A stretch of 64,000 nucleotides of DNA, from assembly GCA_965218985.1 (NCBI GenBank), contig CBDCMP010000007.1, positions 1,550,001 through 1,614,000 on the forward strand, written 5' to 3'. The notes under the pieces were generated by a model. The model made no database searches. It worked only from the letters and a program-made list of their open reading frames with translations, and had not been told where the DNA came from. Positions 33,374-42,168 of the stretch are shown piece by piece. The DNA is from Pseudopedobacter sp965218985 (lineage in GTDB: Bacteria; Bacteroidota; Bacteroidia; Sphingobacteriales; Sphingobacteriaceae). The number at the start of each line of letters is the position of its first letter. The first letter of the stretch is position 1. The translations under genes and the position numbers were made by a program.

Positions 33374-35185
33374 ATGCAAAACATTAGAAATATAGCGATT
33401 ATCGCACACGTTGACCACGGTAAAACTACTTTGGTTGACAAAATTTTACACAGCTGCTCTATTTTTAGAGACAATGAATCGACTGGTGAATTAATTCTGG
33501 ATAACAACGATTTAGAACGTGAGCGTGGTATAACCATTGTTTCTAAAAACGTTTCTGTTAAATATAAAGATGTTAAAATCAACATCATTGATACCCCTGG
33601 CCATGCCGATTTTGGCGGAGAGGTGGAACGTGTATTGAAAATGGCTGATGGTGTTTTATTGTTGTGTGATGCTTTTGAAGGCGCTATGCCTCAAACCCGT
33701 TTCGTAACTCAAAAAGCTTTGGCATTAGGCTTAAAGCCTATTGTGGTTGTCAATAAAGTAGATAAAGAGAACTGCCGTCCGGAAGAGGTTTATGAGCAAA
33801 TTTTCGAATTATTTTTCAATCTGGAGGCAACAGAAGAGCAACTGGATTTTCCTGTGATCTACGGTTCATCCAAGCAAGGATGGATGAATACAGACTGGAA
33901 GCAACCCACAGATAATATCTTCCCGCTAATGGATGCGATTTTGGAAAACATTCCTCCGGCACCAATTCAGGAAGGCACTTTGCAAATGCAGATCACCTCT
34001 TTAGATTATTCTTCTTTCGTAGGTCGTATTGCCATTGGGAGGGTAGCCCGCGGAACCATCAAGGAGAATATGCCGGTTTCCTTAGTGAAACGGGATGGTA
34101 AGATTACCAAATCAAGGATCAAAGAATTATATACTTTCGAAGGACTGGGCAAAGTGAAAGTTGCCGAAGTCTCTTCTGGGGATATTTGTGCTGTGGTGGG
34201 CATTGATGGTTTTGATATTGGGGATACCATTGCAGATTTCAACGATCCTGAGCAATTGGAGGTGATCCATATCGATGAGCCAACGATGAACATGTTGTTT
34301 ACCATCAACAATTCCCCTTTCTTCGGTAAAGAAGGAAAATTCGTGACTTCACAACGCTTACGTGAACGCCTCTTTAAAGAGATGGAAAAGAATTTGGCCC
34401 TAAAAGTGGTGGAAACAGAATCTCCTGATGCTTATTTAGTTTATGGAAGAGGTATCCTTCATTTGTCAGTTTTGATTGAAACCATGCGTCGTGAAGGTTA
34501 CGAGCTGCAGGTGGGCCAGCCACAGGTGATCATCAAAGAAATTGATGGTGCCAAATGTGAGCCCGTGGAAACTTTGATTGTAGATGTTCCCGGAGAAGTT
34601 TCTGGTAAGGTAATAGAATTGGTGACGCAGCGTAAGGGAGATTTGTTGATTATGGAACCTAAAGGCGATTTGCAGCATTTGGAATTTGAAATCCCTGCCC
34701 GTGGCATCATCGGCTTGAGAAATAACGTGTTGACTGCCACCGCAGGAGAAGCCATCATGGCACACCGATTTAAAGCTTATGAGCCTTGGAAAGGTACAAT
34801 TCCGGGTCGTTCCAATGGGGTTTTGGTTTCCATGGATAAAGGGATGACCACCGCCTACGCCATTGATAAATTACAGGATAGAGGCCGTTTCTTTGTGGAC
34901 CCGGGAGTGGATATATATGAAGGTCAGGTTTTGGGAGAGCACATCCGCGACAATGATTTGGTCATCAACGTAACCAAAGGAAAGCAATTGACCAATATGA
35001 GAGCTTCCGGTACGGATGATAACACGCGTATCGCACCAGCCATTAAATTCTCTTTGGAGGAATGTATGGAATACATACAAGCTGATGAATATATTGAAGT
35101 GACTCCAAAAAGCATTCGTTTGAGAAAGATTTATTTAACAGAGAACGAACGTAAGGTAAATTCAAAGAAATTTGTGAATCAGTAA
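33374..35185 (+). CDS. typA: Ribosome-associated GTPase TypA/BipA
   Basis: The 603-residue translational GTPase acts on the ribosome, particularly under cold or other stress. The G domain shows IIAHVDHGKTTLVDKIL (P-loop), RGITI (G2), DTPGHADFGGEVERVL (G3) and NKVDKENCRPEE (G4). EF-G-like domains II, III and V follow, and the BipA-specific C-terminal domain ends with GTDDNTRIAPAIKFSLEE and IRLRKIYL. Length is normal. An insertion sequence sits 18 bases beyond its stop codon without damaging the gene. Confidence 0.97.
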   Translation: MQNIRNIAIIAHVDHGKTTLVDKILHSCSIFRDNESTGELILDNNDLERERGITIVSKNVSVKYKDVKINIIDTPGHADFGGEVERVLKMADGVLLLCDAFEGAMPQTRFVTQKALALGLKPIVVVNKVDKENCRPEEVYEQIFELFFNLEATEEQLDFPVIYGSSKQGWMNTDWKQPTDNIFPLMDAILENIPPAPIQEGTLQMQITSLDYSSFVGRIAIGRVARGTIKENMPVSLVKRDGKITKSRIKELYTFEGLGKVKVAEVSSGDICAVVGIDGFDIGDTIADFNDPEQLEVIHIDEPTMNMLFTINNSPFFGKEGKFVTSQRLRERLFKEMEKNLALKVVETESPDAYLVYGRGILHLSVLIETMRREGYELQVGQPQVIIKEIDGAKCEPVETLIVDVPGEVSGKVIELVTQRKGDLLIMEPKGDLQHLEFEIPARGIIGLRNNVLTATAGEAIMAHRFKAYEPWKGTIPGRSNGVLVSMDKGMTTAYAIDKLQDRGRFFVDPGVDIYEGQVLGEHIRDNDLVINVTKGKQLTNMRASGTDDNTRIAPAIKFSLEECMEYIQADEYIEVTPKSIRLRKIYLTENERKVNSKKFVNQ

Positions 35186-35203
35186 GAATTCAAAATTATA
35201 TTT

Positions 35204-36192
35204 AATGACTATCCGTTATTATAAACATTTTTATACCAAGGAGCTTGCACTGTAGCAATAAGTAGCCTGTCAAACAGTTTTTCTCCGAAATATCTTCTGT
35301 TGAACTTGTAGCAGTATTCATCCAAATAGTTTTGCATATAACATTCCTTAATACCATGATGAATGCCAAGGAATAATCTTTTAGCATTACTTATAGCCTT
35401 GTGTACCCACGGAAAGACCTTGTCTATCTGCTTTTTATCTTTCACCACCACTACTTTGTGCTCATTTACAATTTTGTTGAGCTTGCTGTAGCTCTTAAAA
35501 CCGTCAGTCATCACCGTTGCTTCTTTATTTATCTGATGAGCTACCTCATATTCAATGCCTATAGCCGTTAAGCTGTCAATTACCGTCATTTTCAGGTGCT
35601 TTACCTTTCTTTGGGCACCATCTTCCTGGTCCTCTACAGGGATAGATTCTACCGCCACCAATACTGTAGCCTGTTTACTGCTCCCTCTGCCTTGTTGGTT
35701 TTTGTTCGATTTCTTCCCTGCTCTTCGATCTGTTGTCTCAAAGAAGCCTTCATCTAGCTCAATGTATTCCTTCAATTCATATTTGCTGTCTCTATGGCGC
35801 ATAGAAAGACGTATCTTATGAAGCATGGCCCAAATAGGCTCATATCTCTTGTGGCCAAGCTCCCGCTGCATTTCCAATGCGGAGATACTTTTTTTGGTGC
35901 TGGTCAAAAAAGCCATGGCCGTAAGCCAATATCTAAAGGGAAGCTTGCTCCCTTCCATCACTGTTCCGCTACGAAGGGTAGTCCTGAATTTACAGGATTT
36001 ACATTCATATTGTGTTAGTGTCTGTTGCCAATAATGGTCTTTACAGCCACATTTCTTACATACTACACCCTGCTGATCCCGTATCGCCTTGAATTTCCGA
36101 ATACAGGTCTCTTCGTCCGGATATTGAAGAAAAAAATCTGATAGTTTCATAATGCTAATTTACTAATTTATTTAGTATTACGGATAGTCATT
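35204..36192 (-). mobile_element. Complete IS1595-type (ISXO2-like) insertion sequence, 989 bp
   Basis: The left end reads AATGACTATCCGT and the right end is its inverse, giving about 13-16 bp of terminal inverted repeat with one mismatch in the first 16. Both ends are flanked by the exact direct repeat TTATATTT (35196-35203 and 36193-36200), the 8-bp target duplication typical of the IS1595 family. It contains one gene, the transposase. Perfect duplication and an open reading frame point to a recent insertion. Confidence 0.92.
35209..36150 (-). CDS. IS1595 family transposase (ISXO2-like, zinc-ribbon plus DDE domain)
   Basis: The 313-residue transposase carries an N-terminal zinc ribbon (VVCKKCGCKDHYWQ... 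YECKSCKF, about residues 29-57) followed by the linker WLTAMAFLTSTKKSISALEMQRELG and the ISXO2 transposase domain. Candidate DDE(N/E) residues are in YIELDEGFF, AVMTDGFKSY (TVMTDGFKSYS) and the region around FPWVHKAISNAKRLFLGIHHGI. The stop codon lies within the left terminal repeat. Nearly full family length, so probably active. Confidence 0.93.
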   Translation of the reverse strand: MKLSDFFLQYPDEETCIRKFKAIRDQQGVVCKKCGCKDHYWQQTLTQYECKSCKFRTTLRSGTVMEGSKLPFRYWLTAMAFLTSTKKSISALEMQRELGHKRYEPIWAMLHKIRLSMRHRDSKYELKEYIELDEGFFETTDRRAGKKSNKNQQGRGSSKQATVLVAVESIPVEDQEDGAQRKVKHLKMTVIDSLTAIGIEYEVAHQINKEATVMTDGFKSYSKLNKIVNEHKVVVVKDKKQIDKVFPWVHKAISNAKRLFLGIHHGIKECYMQNYLDEYCYKFNRRYFGEKLFDRLLIATVQAPWYKNVYNNG

Positions 36193-36478
36193 TTATATTT
36201 AATTAAAGCCTCAAATTATTTTGGGGCTTTTTTATGAATGTACGTATCAATTTCAACCTAAAATGATAAGTTTGAATAATAATTTGTAGGTGATAAATGA
36301 TAAAATTCATTCAAGATTTATTGCTAAAAGCACGCATTTCTGTAAAACTGGTAAGGCCAGAGATAAAATCCATCTATATTGGGCCAAGTACGATTCCTAT
36401 TTTTTAATAGAGTTTTGGTCAGTCATAAATTTCACTCTAACTTTAATGCACAAAAGCAAATGCTATAATTTTTAAAAT

Positions 36479-36512
36479 TATATTTGGGAACTAATTCAAC
36501 ATAGTTCCAAAT
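36479..36512 (+). promoter_or_regulatory. -7 box overlapped by an inverted repeat upstream of the polysaccharide locus
   Basis: TATATTTG (36479-36486) fits TAnnTTTG. Overlapping it, ATTTGGGAACTA (36482-36493) and TAGTTCCAAAT (36502-36512) are inverted arms around eight bases, with one extra G in the left arm. The right arm runs into the ATG at 36511. The palindrome may be an operator for the first methyltransferase gene. The other roughly 280 bases between the IS and this site show nothing else. Confidence 0.5.
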
Positions 36513-37188
36513 GGCACAAAACCGTTTAAATCCAAATATATTCTCTCCTCGTTATGTACATCTTAGTAAATTAAGAGATGCCACCATGAACGCCCTTGCA
36601 GAGATGACACAATTTAATAAGCATCAAACTCTGGTTGATTTTGGTTGTGGAGATATGCCGTATCTTAGTGTGATTGAGCCAATGGTTAGAAAATATTTGG
36701 GCGTGGATTTAGAGATCAATACATTAGCAGAACATCATATAGACTTTGACAGTAAAACAACTTTACCAGATGATTTTTGTGATATCATCCTATCAAACCA
36801 GGTTCTGGAGCATGTGGACTCCCCATCTGGATATTTACAGGAAGCTTACAGGATTCTAAAGCCTGGAGGTTGCATTATTTTAACCACACATGGGTATTGG
36901 TATTATCATCCCACTCCCAATGATTACTGGCGATGGACCAGCGCCGGATTAAGAAAAACCGTAGAGAAGGAGCAATTTTCCATTCAGTCTTTTCATGGGA
37001 TCATGGGACTTTCAGCAAGTGGAATTCAGCTTTTTCAGGATGCCATTTTAAATAAAACACCTAAATTTTTGGTCGCGCCAATTTCTTTAGTGATGCAAAG
37101 TCTCATTCTTCTTTTTGATGGAATCCATACTCAACGGCAAAGAGATAGAGACGCCTCATTATATGTGGTTGTGGCAACCAAATCCTAA
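36511..37188 (+). CDS. Class I SAM-dependent methyltransferase
   Basis: The 225-residue protein has the Rossmann methyltransferase motifs: TLVDFGCGDMPYLSVIEP (motif I), KYLGVDLEINTLAEHHIDFD (motif II region), FCDIILSNQVLEHVDSPSGYLQEAYRILKPGGCIILTTHG (motifs IV-V) and a YYHPTPNDYWRWTSAGL segment common in sugar-cluster methyltransferases. It is the first gene of the polysaccharide locus and is followed eight bases later by a glycosyltransferase. The acceptor is unknown. Confidence 0.88.
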   Translation: MAQNRLNPNIFSPRYVHLSKLRDATMNALAEMTQFNKHQTLVDFGCGDMPYLSVIEPMVRKYLGVDLEINTLAEHHIDFDSKTTLPDDFCDIILSNQVLEHVDSPSGYLQEAYRILKPGGCIILTTHGYWYYHPTPNDYWRWTSAGLRKTVEKEQFSIQSFHGIMGLSASGIQLFQDAILNKTPKFLVAPISLVMQSLILLFDGIHTQRQRDRDASLYVVVATKS

Positions 37189-37196
37189 GAATTATT

Positions 37197-38324
37197 TTGA
37201 TGGATTCATACAACCTTTGTATTGTAAAACCGAATGATAATGCTTTTTCAGAAACATTTGTTGCAGACCATATTAAAAGACTTGCAGGAAATAAGAAGGT
37301 GATTTATGGTGGCGCATTCCCGGTTTATGATCATCATGGAAAATATTTAATTAAATCCAAAATAGGCCTATTAAGTTATTTGATTCAGAAGAGAATATTT
37401 AAAAAGTTGAATATTGAGGTAAGGACAAGAGCTTTAATTCAATATTTTAAGGAAGAAAATATTGATGTTGTTTTTGCAGAATACGGAATGGTGGGCGGAA
37501 TGATCACTAAAGCTTGCAAAACTGCCAATGTTCCATTGATCATTCATTTTCATGGAGCTGATGTTCATCATCAACCCACAGTAGCTAAATATTTAGAATT
37601 TTACAAAGAGGCTTTCAGCTATGCGAGTGCATTTATTGCAGTTTCTGGCGATATGGTGGAGGAATTAAAAAAACTCGGAGCACCACCAAATAGGATCCAT
37701 CAACTTTCTTGTGGAGTGGATGTGGATTTATTCCCTAAAATTGATATCAGTGAATCTGAAAAACTCTTTTTATCAGTTGGAAGATTTGTAGAAAAAAAAT
37801 CACCTAAATCCCTCGTTAAAGCATTTAAATACGTTGCTGATGAATTTTCTGATGCGAAATTAATTATGGTTGGCGATGGGCCTTTATTTAATGAAACTAA
37901 GCAACTGATAGAAGAAATGAATTTTGAGAATAGAATTATTCTGAAAGGAATTTTAAATTCGACTCAAATTAAAGAGTTGATAGGAAAATCGCGTTCGTTT
38001 ATACAACATTCAGTGACGGCTAAAGATGGTGATAAAGAGGGAACACCCGTCACTATTTTGGAAGCTGGATCTTCAGGTTTAGCTATTGTAAGTACTAAAC
38101 ACGCTGGAATAAAAGAAGCAGTGATAAATAACGAGACAGGTTTTTTAGTTGAAGAACACAATATTAAAGCAATGGCGGATTGTATGATTAAGATTGCATC
38201 TGACATACGGCTGGCTATTTCATTTGGGGATAAGGAAGCAGAATATATTAGAAAGAATTACGACATCAGAGACAGAATTGTTTCTATTGATGGTATTATT
38301 CAAAAGGCAATAAAAAATGATTAA
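37197..38324 (+). CDS. Glycosyltransferase family 4 protein
   Basis: The 375-residue GT-B enzyme shows an N-terminal half with IIHFHGADVHHQPTVAKYLEFY and SAFIAVSGDMVEELKKLGAP, and a C-terminal nucleotide-sugar site with LFLSVGRFVEKKSPKSLVKAF, KLIMVGDGPLFNE and EGTPVTILEAGSSGLAIVSTKHAGIKEAVINNETG (the E-x7-E pattern). It presumably adds a hexose to a lipid-linked repeat unit on the cytoplasmic face. It overlaps the next gene by eight bases, which suggests coupled translation. Confidence 0.9.
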   Translation: MMDSYNLCIVKPNDNAFSETFVADHIKRLAGNKKVIYGGAFPVYDHHGKYLIKSKIGLLSYLIQKRIFKKLNIEVRTRALIQYFKEENIDVVFAEYGMVGGMITKACKTANVPLIIHFHGADVHHQPTVAKYLEFYKEAFSYASAFIAVSGDMVEELKKLGAPPNRIHQLSCGVDVDLFPKIDISESEKLFLSVGRFVEKKSPKSLVKAFKYVADEFSDAKLIMVGDGPLFNETKQLIEEMNFENRIILKGILNSTQIKELIGKSRSFIQHSVTAKDGDKEGTPVTILEAGSSGLAIVSTKHAGIKEAVINNETGFLVEEHNIKAMADCMIKIASDIRLAISFGDKEAEYIRKNYDIRDRIVSIDGIIQKAIKND

Positions 38325-39081
38325 AAATATTATACAAGAATTTTTAAAAAAAAGAGGGTATGAAATAATTAGGCCTGATGCACGATTAGTGAAAGAAGGT
38401 TTACCATCTGACTTTGATTCTCAAACGAGAGGAATTTTAAACAAAGTTAAACCGTATACACTAACCACTCCTGAGAGAATAGCATCTTTGGTAAATGCTG
38501 TCAGATATGTGGTTGAAAATAAAATAGCTGGTGATATTGTTGAATGTGGAGTGTGGAAAGGCGGAAGCAGCATGGCTGCAATGGAGACTTTAATTCAATT
38601 GAATGATACTTCGAGAGATATATATTTATACGACACTTTTGAAGGAATGTCTGAACCCACAGAAAACGATAAAATTTTTAGCGGAGATTCAGCAACATCA
38701 ATGTTAAAAAGCAGTGATATTGATGATTCCAACTCTGTTTGGTGTTATTCATCAATAGACGAAGTGAAATCAAATGTCAATACTATAGGTTATCCTGAAT
38801 CAAGGGTGCACTTTGTTAAAGGTAAAGTGGAGGACACCATTCCGAAAAATAATCCTAAAGAGATAGCAATATTAAGATTAGATACTGATTGGTACGAGTC
38901 AACCAAACATGAACTGGAGCATTTATATCCATTGTTGGTAAGTGGGGGAGTTTTAATAATCGATGATTATGGACACTGGGAGGGTGCAAGAAAAGCTGTT
39001 GATGAATATATAGAGAAACATAGGCTTAAAATTTTATTGAACCGGATTGATTATACTGGAAGAATAGCAGTTAAACCATAA
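38317..39081 (+). CDS. TylF/macrocin-O-methyltransferase-family protein
   Basis: The 254-residue protein matches the TylF-type O-methyltransferases: YVVENKIAGDIVECGVWKGGSSMAAMETL (SAM-binding start), IYLYDTFEGMSEPTENDK, RVHFVKGKVEDTIP, IAILRLDTDWYESTKHELEHLYPLLVSGGVLIIDDYGHWEGARKAVDEY (metal-binding DTDWY and DDYGHW). In surface-sugar clusters such enzymes methylate hydroxyl groups of sugars. Four bases separate it from the flippase gene. Confidence 0.88.
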   Translation: MIKNIIQEFLKKRGYEIIRPDARLVKEGLPSDFDSQTRGILNKVKPYTLTTPERIASLVNAVRYVVENKIAGDIVECGVWKGGSSMAAMETLIQLNDTSRDIYLYDTFEGMSEPTENDKIFSGDSATSMLKSSDIDDSNSVWCYSSIDEVKSNVNTIGYPESRVHFVKGKVEDTIPKNNPKEIAILRLDTDWYESTKHELEHLYPLLVSGGVLIIDDYGHWEGARKAVDEYIEKHRLKILLNRIDYTGRIAVKP

Positions 39082-39084
39082 TTA

Positions 39085-40572
39085 ATGAATCTTTTAAAAA
39101 AACAGGGCTTTTACAATAGCATCACTTTATACATTGGTACTGCACTTGGCTTTTTTAACCTGATCATACTTTTTCAAAGAATTCTGACACCTGAGCAAGT
39201 TGGTCTTTTCACACTTATTACAGCTATTTCTCTTCTATATACACAAGTTGCTGCTATAGGTTTCCCTAATGCAATAACAAGGTATTTTCCTTTCTTCAAA
39301 ACGGATGACAAAAAACACTCCGGTTTCCCCTTATATATATTTAAATATACATTTTATAGCTTTTTAATCGTCACAGCATTTTACGTCTTTGGAAAGGAGG
39401 TCATTTTTAAATATAATTCTAAGGGGAATGGTTCTTCATTGTTCTATGAATACTATTACTTGATCATTCCAGTATCACTCATCACACTGTTTTATGGTTT
39501 AAGTGAAGCTTTCGCAAGAACCACATTTCACAATATATTTCCATCCTTTTTGAGAGAGATTTTATTGAAAATCTTCACAACGTTTGGTGTACTTCTCATC
39601 TATTTCCAGATTATAGGTTATGAAAAATTTGTGTATTGGTATGTGATTGCGAATGCCATTATACTGTTTATACTGTTGTTTTATCTCAAAAAGCTCGACT
39701 TAATCAGGTTTGGTGCTATCTCTTCAGAAGTAAAGAAAAAATCTCCTGAGATTTTAAAATTTGGACTTTATTCTATGCTGGCTAGTGGATCTTTCGCCAT
39801 GATTCAAAATATAGATGTGGTATTTTTAAAACTATTTTCTAGTGAAGCAATTGTGGGTTATTATGGGACTTTTTTTGGAATGGCGGTGGTGATTAATCTT
39901 CCGGCGAAAGCACTGAACACCACTTCCTATCAAATCATTGCTAACGCATGGAAAACAGAAGATTTAGAAAAAATAAATAAGATTTATAGTAAAACCTCAT
40001 TGGTTCAATTTTTAATTGGATGCTTATTATTAGTGGGATTAATTACCAACTGGCAAAATGTACTCTTTTTGCTCTATAAGCCAGAATACGCTAATTTTTA
40101 TGGAGTTTTCATTGTGATTGGGGCAGGCTTTTTATTTGACATCACAGGCGGTCTCAACGGTGCAATCATCAGCTTTTCAAAAAACTACAAGTTAGTGATG
40201 TACATTTTGGTGGTGGCTGCCATTTTATGTGCAATCCTGAACATCATCTTCATCCCGATTTTTGGAATGCTTGGCGCAGCTATGGCTTATACACTAACAA
40301 TGTTCGTTTTAAACTTCGCATACTGGCTTTACCTTTTTAAAAGGTACAAATTACAGCCGTTCAATTTTAACTTTATTAAAGTGATTTTGATTGCCGCTAT
40401 TTCACTTACCGTTGGTTTGCTTTTGCCTTACCTGCATAATTTTTATTTGGATGTGGTTTATCGGTCAGTGATTGTAGGATTGATTTATATAGGTTTTATT
40501 AGATATTTTAAAATATCTCCTGATATCAATGAGTTTATAGATCAAATCTTTAACAAATTATCATCTGGTTAA
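39085..40572 (+). CDS. Wzx-type polysaccharide flippase
   Basis: The 495-residue protein has about 12-14 membrane helices and the polysaccharide-biosynthesis (MATE/MOP) start MNLLKKQGFYNSITLYIGTALGFFNLIILFQRILTPEQVGLFTL, with FLIGCLLLVGLITNW and the C-terminal domain GAAMAYTLTMFVLNFAYWLYLFKRY. Such proteins turn lipid-linked repeat units across the inner membrane. It marks the locus as a Wzx-dependent surface glycan pathway; no Wzy polymerase is recognisable among the neighbours. Confidence 0.88.
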   Translation: MNLLKKQGFYNSITLYIGTALGFFNLIILFQRILTPEQVGLFTLITAISLLYTQVAAIGFPNAITRYFPFFKTDDKKHSGFPLYIFKYTFYSFLIVTAFYVFGKEVIFKYNSKGNGSSLFYEYYYLIIPVSLITLFYGLSEAFARTTFHNIFPSFLREILLKIFTTFGVLLIYFQIIGYEKFVYWYVIANAIILFILLFYLKKLDLIRFGAISSEVKKKSPEILKFGLYSMLASGSFAMIQNIDVVFLKLFSSEAIVGYYGTFFGMAVVINLPAKALNTTSYQIIANAWKTEDLEKINKIYSKTSLVQFLIGCLLLVGLITNWQNVLFLLYKPEYANFYGVFIVIGAGFLFDITGGLNGAIISFSKNYKLVMYILVVAAILCAILNIIFIPIFGMLGAAMAYTLTMFVLNFAYWLYLFKRYKLQPFNFNFIKVILIAAISLTVGLLLPYLHNFYLDVVYRSVIVGLIYIGFIRYFKISPDINEFIDQIFNKLSSG

Positions 40573-40705
40573 TAACTTGATCTTATTAAGAATAATTTTA
40601 ACTTACAATATTTTCTTACTAAACATAAATTTATTAATATTTTTTTTGATTTATTATAAATAATTTATTAATTTTATAGTTAATTGTTCAACTAAATTAT
40701 TAATC

Positions 40706-42121
40706 ATGAAAAAAGTAATTTCTCAATTAATCTTTTGTAGTTTAATTTTTATCACTTTTTCTTGTAAAAAGAATGGTATACAAAATCAAGGTCTGGATCT
40801 GGAATACCAGACAAACAGCATTCCTTCAACTGGATTAATAGCATACTGGCCGTTCGACGGAAACGGAAATGATGTTTCAGGAAATGGACATAATGCCACC
40901 CTAACTAATGTCACAAGTACTACCGATAGGTTTGGTAATCCGAATGGAGCCTATGATTTCAATGGGTACAGCAGTTTTGCCTCTGTTGCAGACCAGACAG
41001 CACTAAAGCTTAACGGTTCCGATTTTACGCTGAATGCATGGGTAAAATTGGATTCTTATAACTCTTCTTATGGCTCAATTATAATTGGCAAAAGAATCCC
41101 TGGTAATAACAATGGTTATATTTGGAGCGTTACAGGGAGTCTGAGCAGCCCGGCAGGGGTTCTGTCGTTTGGCCCCGGTGGGAGCAGTAGCAATGCATTT
41201 GGTACAAGTACAATTGGATTAAATGGATGGCATATGGTTACCAGTGTTTATCATTATAGTAGTGGCAGCTTAGATATTTATATAGATGGAAAATTCGACA
41301 ATTCAACCTCCGGAATACTTTCTCCCAACGGAGCAATAACAGCTAGTCTTTATATAGGTAAAGATGGCTCTAACACTTCCTACTTAGATGGGGCGCTTGA
41401 CGATATAAGGATGTACAGCAGAGCGCTAAGTAGCAACGAAATTCAAAATTTTTACAATAGTTCCTCTGTTCCATCAAAAACTGGATTAATAGCATACTGG
41501 CCGTTCGACGGAAACGGAAATGATGTTTCAGGAAATGGACATAATGCCACCCTAACTAATGTCACAAGTACTACCGATAGGCTGGGTAATCCGAATGGAG
41601 CCTATGATTTCAATGGGTACAGCAGTTTTGCCTCTGTTGCAGACCAGACAGCACTAAGGCTTAACGGTTCCGATTTTACGCTGAATGCATGGGTAAAATT
41701 GGATTCTTATAACTCTTCTTATGGCTCAATTATAATTGGCAAAAGAATCCCTGGTAATAACAATGGTTATATTTGGAGCGTTACAGGGAGTCTGAGCAGC
41801 CCGGCAGGGGTTCTGTCGTTTGGCCCCGGTGGGAGCAGTAGCAATGCATTTGGTACAAGTACAATTGGATTAAATGGATGGCATATGGTTACCAGTGTTT
41901 ATCATTATAGTAGTGGCAGCTTAGATATTTATATAGATGGAAACTTCGACAATTCAACCTCCGGAATACTTTCTCCCAACGGAGCAATAACAGCTAGTCT
42001 TTATATAGGTAAAGATGGCTCTAACACTTCCTACTTAGATGGGGCGCTTGACGATATAAGGATGTACAGCAGAGCGCTAAGTAGCAACGAAATTCAAAAT
42101 TTATATAGTACAATTTATTAA
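40706..42121 (+). CDS. Lipoprotein with two nearly identical LamG domains
   Basis: The 471-residue protein begins with a lipoprotein signal (MKKVISQLIFCSLIFITFSCKK, lipidated Cys near residue 20) and continues with two concanavalin-A-like LamG domains. Each begins TGLIAYWPFDGNGNDVSGNG, contains DFTLNAWVKLDS and ends DDIRMYSRALSSNEIQN. LamG domains bind glycans or other surface ligands. The two halves differ at only a few codons (for example Phe versus Leu, Lys versus Arg, Lys versus Asn). The neighbouring genes make a surface glycan, so it could bind or present that glycan, but there is no direct evidence. The preceding 133 bases are very AT-rich. Confidence 0.85.
   Translation: MKKVISQLIFCSLIFITFSCKKNGIQNQGLDLEYQTNSIPSTGLIAYWPFDGNGNDVSGNGHNATLTNVTSTTDRFGNPNGAYDFNGYSSFASVADQTALKLNGSDFTLNAWVKLDSYNSSYGSIIIGKRIPGNNNGYIWSVTGSLSSPAGVLSFGPGGSSSNAFGTSTIGLNGWHMVTSVYHYSSGSLDIYIDGKFDNSTSGILSPNGAITASLYIGKDGSNTSYLDGALDDIRMYSRALSSNEIQNFYNSSSVPSKTGLIAYWPFDGNGNDVSGNGHNATLTNVTSTTDRLGNPNGAYDFNGYSSFASVADQTALRLNGSDFTLNAWVKLDSYNSSYGSIIIGKRIPGNNNGYIWSVTGSLSSPAGVLSFGPGGSSSNAFGTSTIGLNGWHMVTSVYHYSSGSLDIYIDGNFDNSTSGILSPNGAITASLYIGKDGSNTSYLDGALDDIRMYSRALSSNEIQNLYSTIY
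40829..41452 (+). repeat. LamG tandem repeat, unit 1
   Basis: The unit is a direct repeat of the stretch at 41480-42103, offset 651 bases (217 codons). By eye I count four base differences over about 620 bases. Confidence 0.9.
41480..42103 (+). repeat. LamG tandem repeat, unit 2
   Basis: The second unit begins ACTGGATTAATAGC at 41480 and ends shortly before the stop codon. All visible base differences from unit 1 change an amino acid. Confidence 0.9.
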
Positions 42122-42129
42122 TAAAAATT

Positions 42130-42163
42130 AAAATAGGGTATTTTTGGATAAATACCCTATTTT
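42130..42163. terminator. Terminator after the LamG gene
   Basis: AAAATAGGGTATTT and AAATACCCTATTTT make a perfect 14-bp stem with a six-base loop. It ends five bases before the next ATG (42169), so it may also hinder or control that gene. Confidence 0.8.
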
Positions 42164-42168
42164 AATTT

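Noticed and set aside
36290..36475. 61-residue ORF between the IS and the glycan locus
   Set aside because: No recognisable family, no start context, and AT-rich intergenic composition.
40829..42103. LamG repeats as an insertion sequence duplication
   Set aside because: The repeats lie within one reading frame and encode the same domain; there are no inverted ends or transposase.
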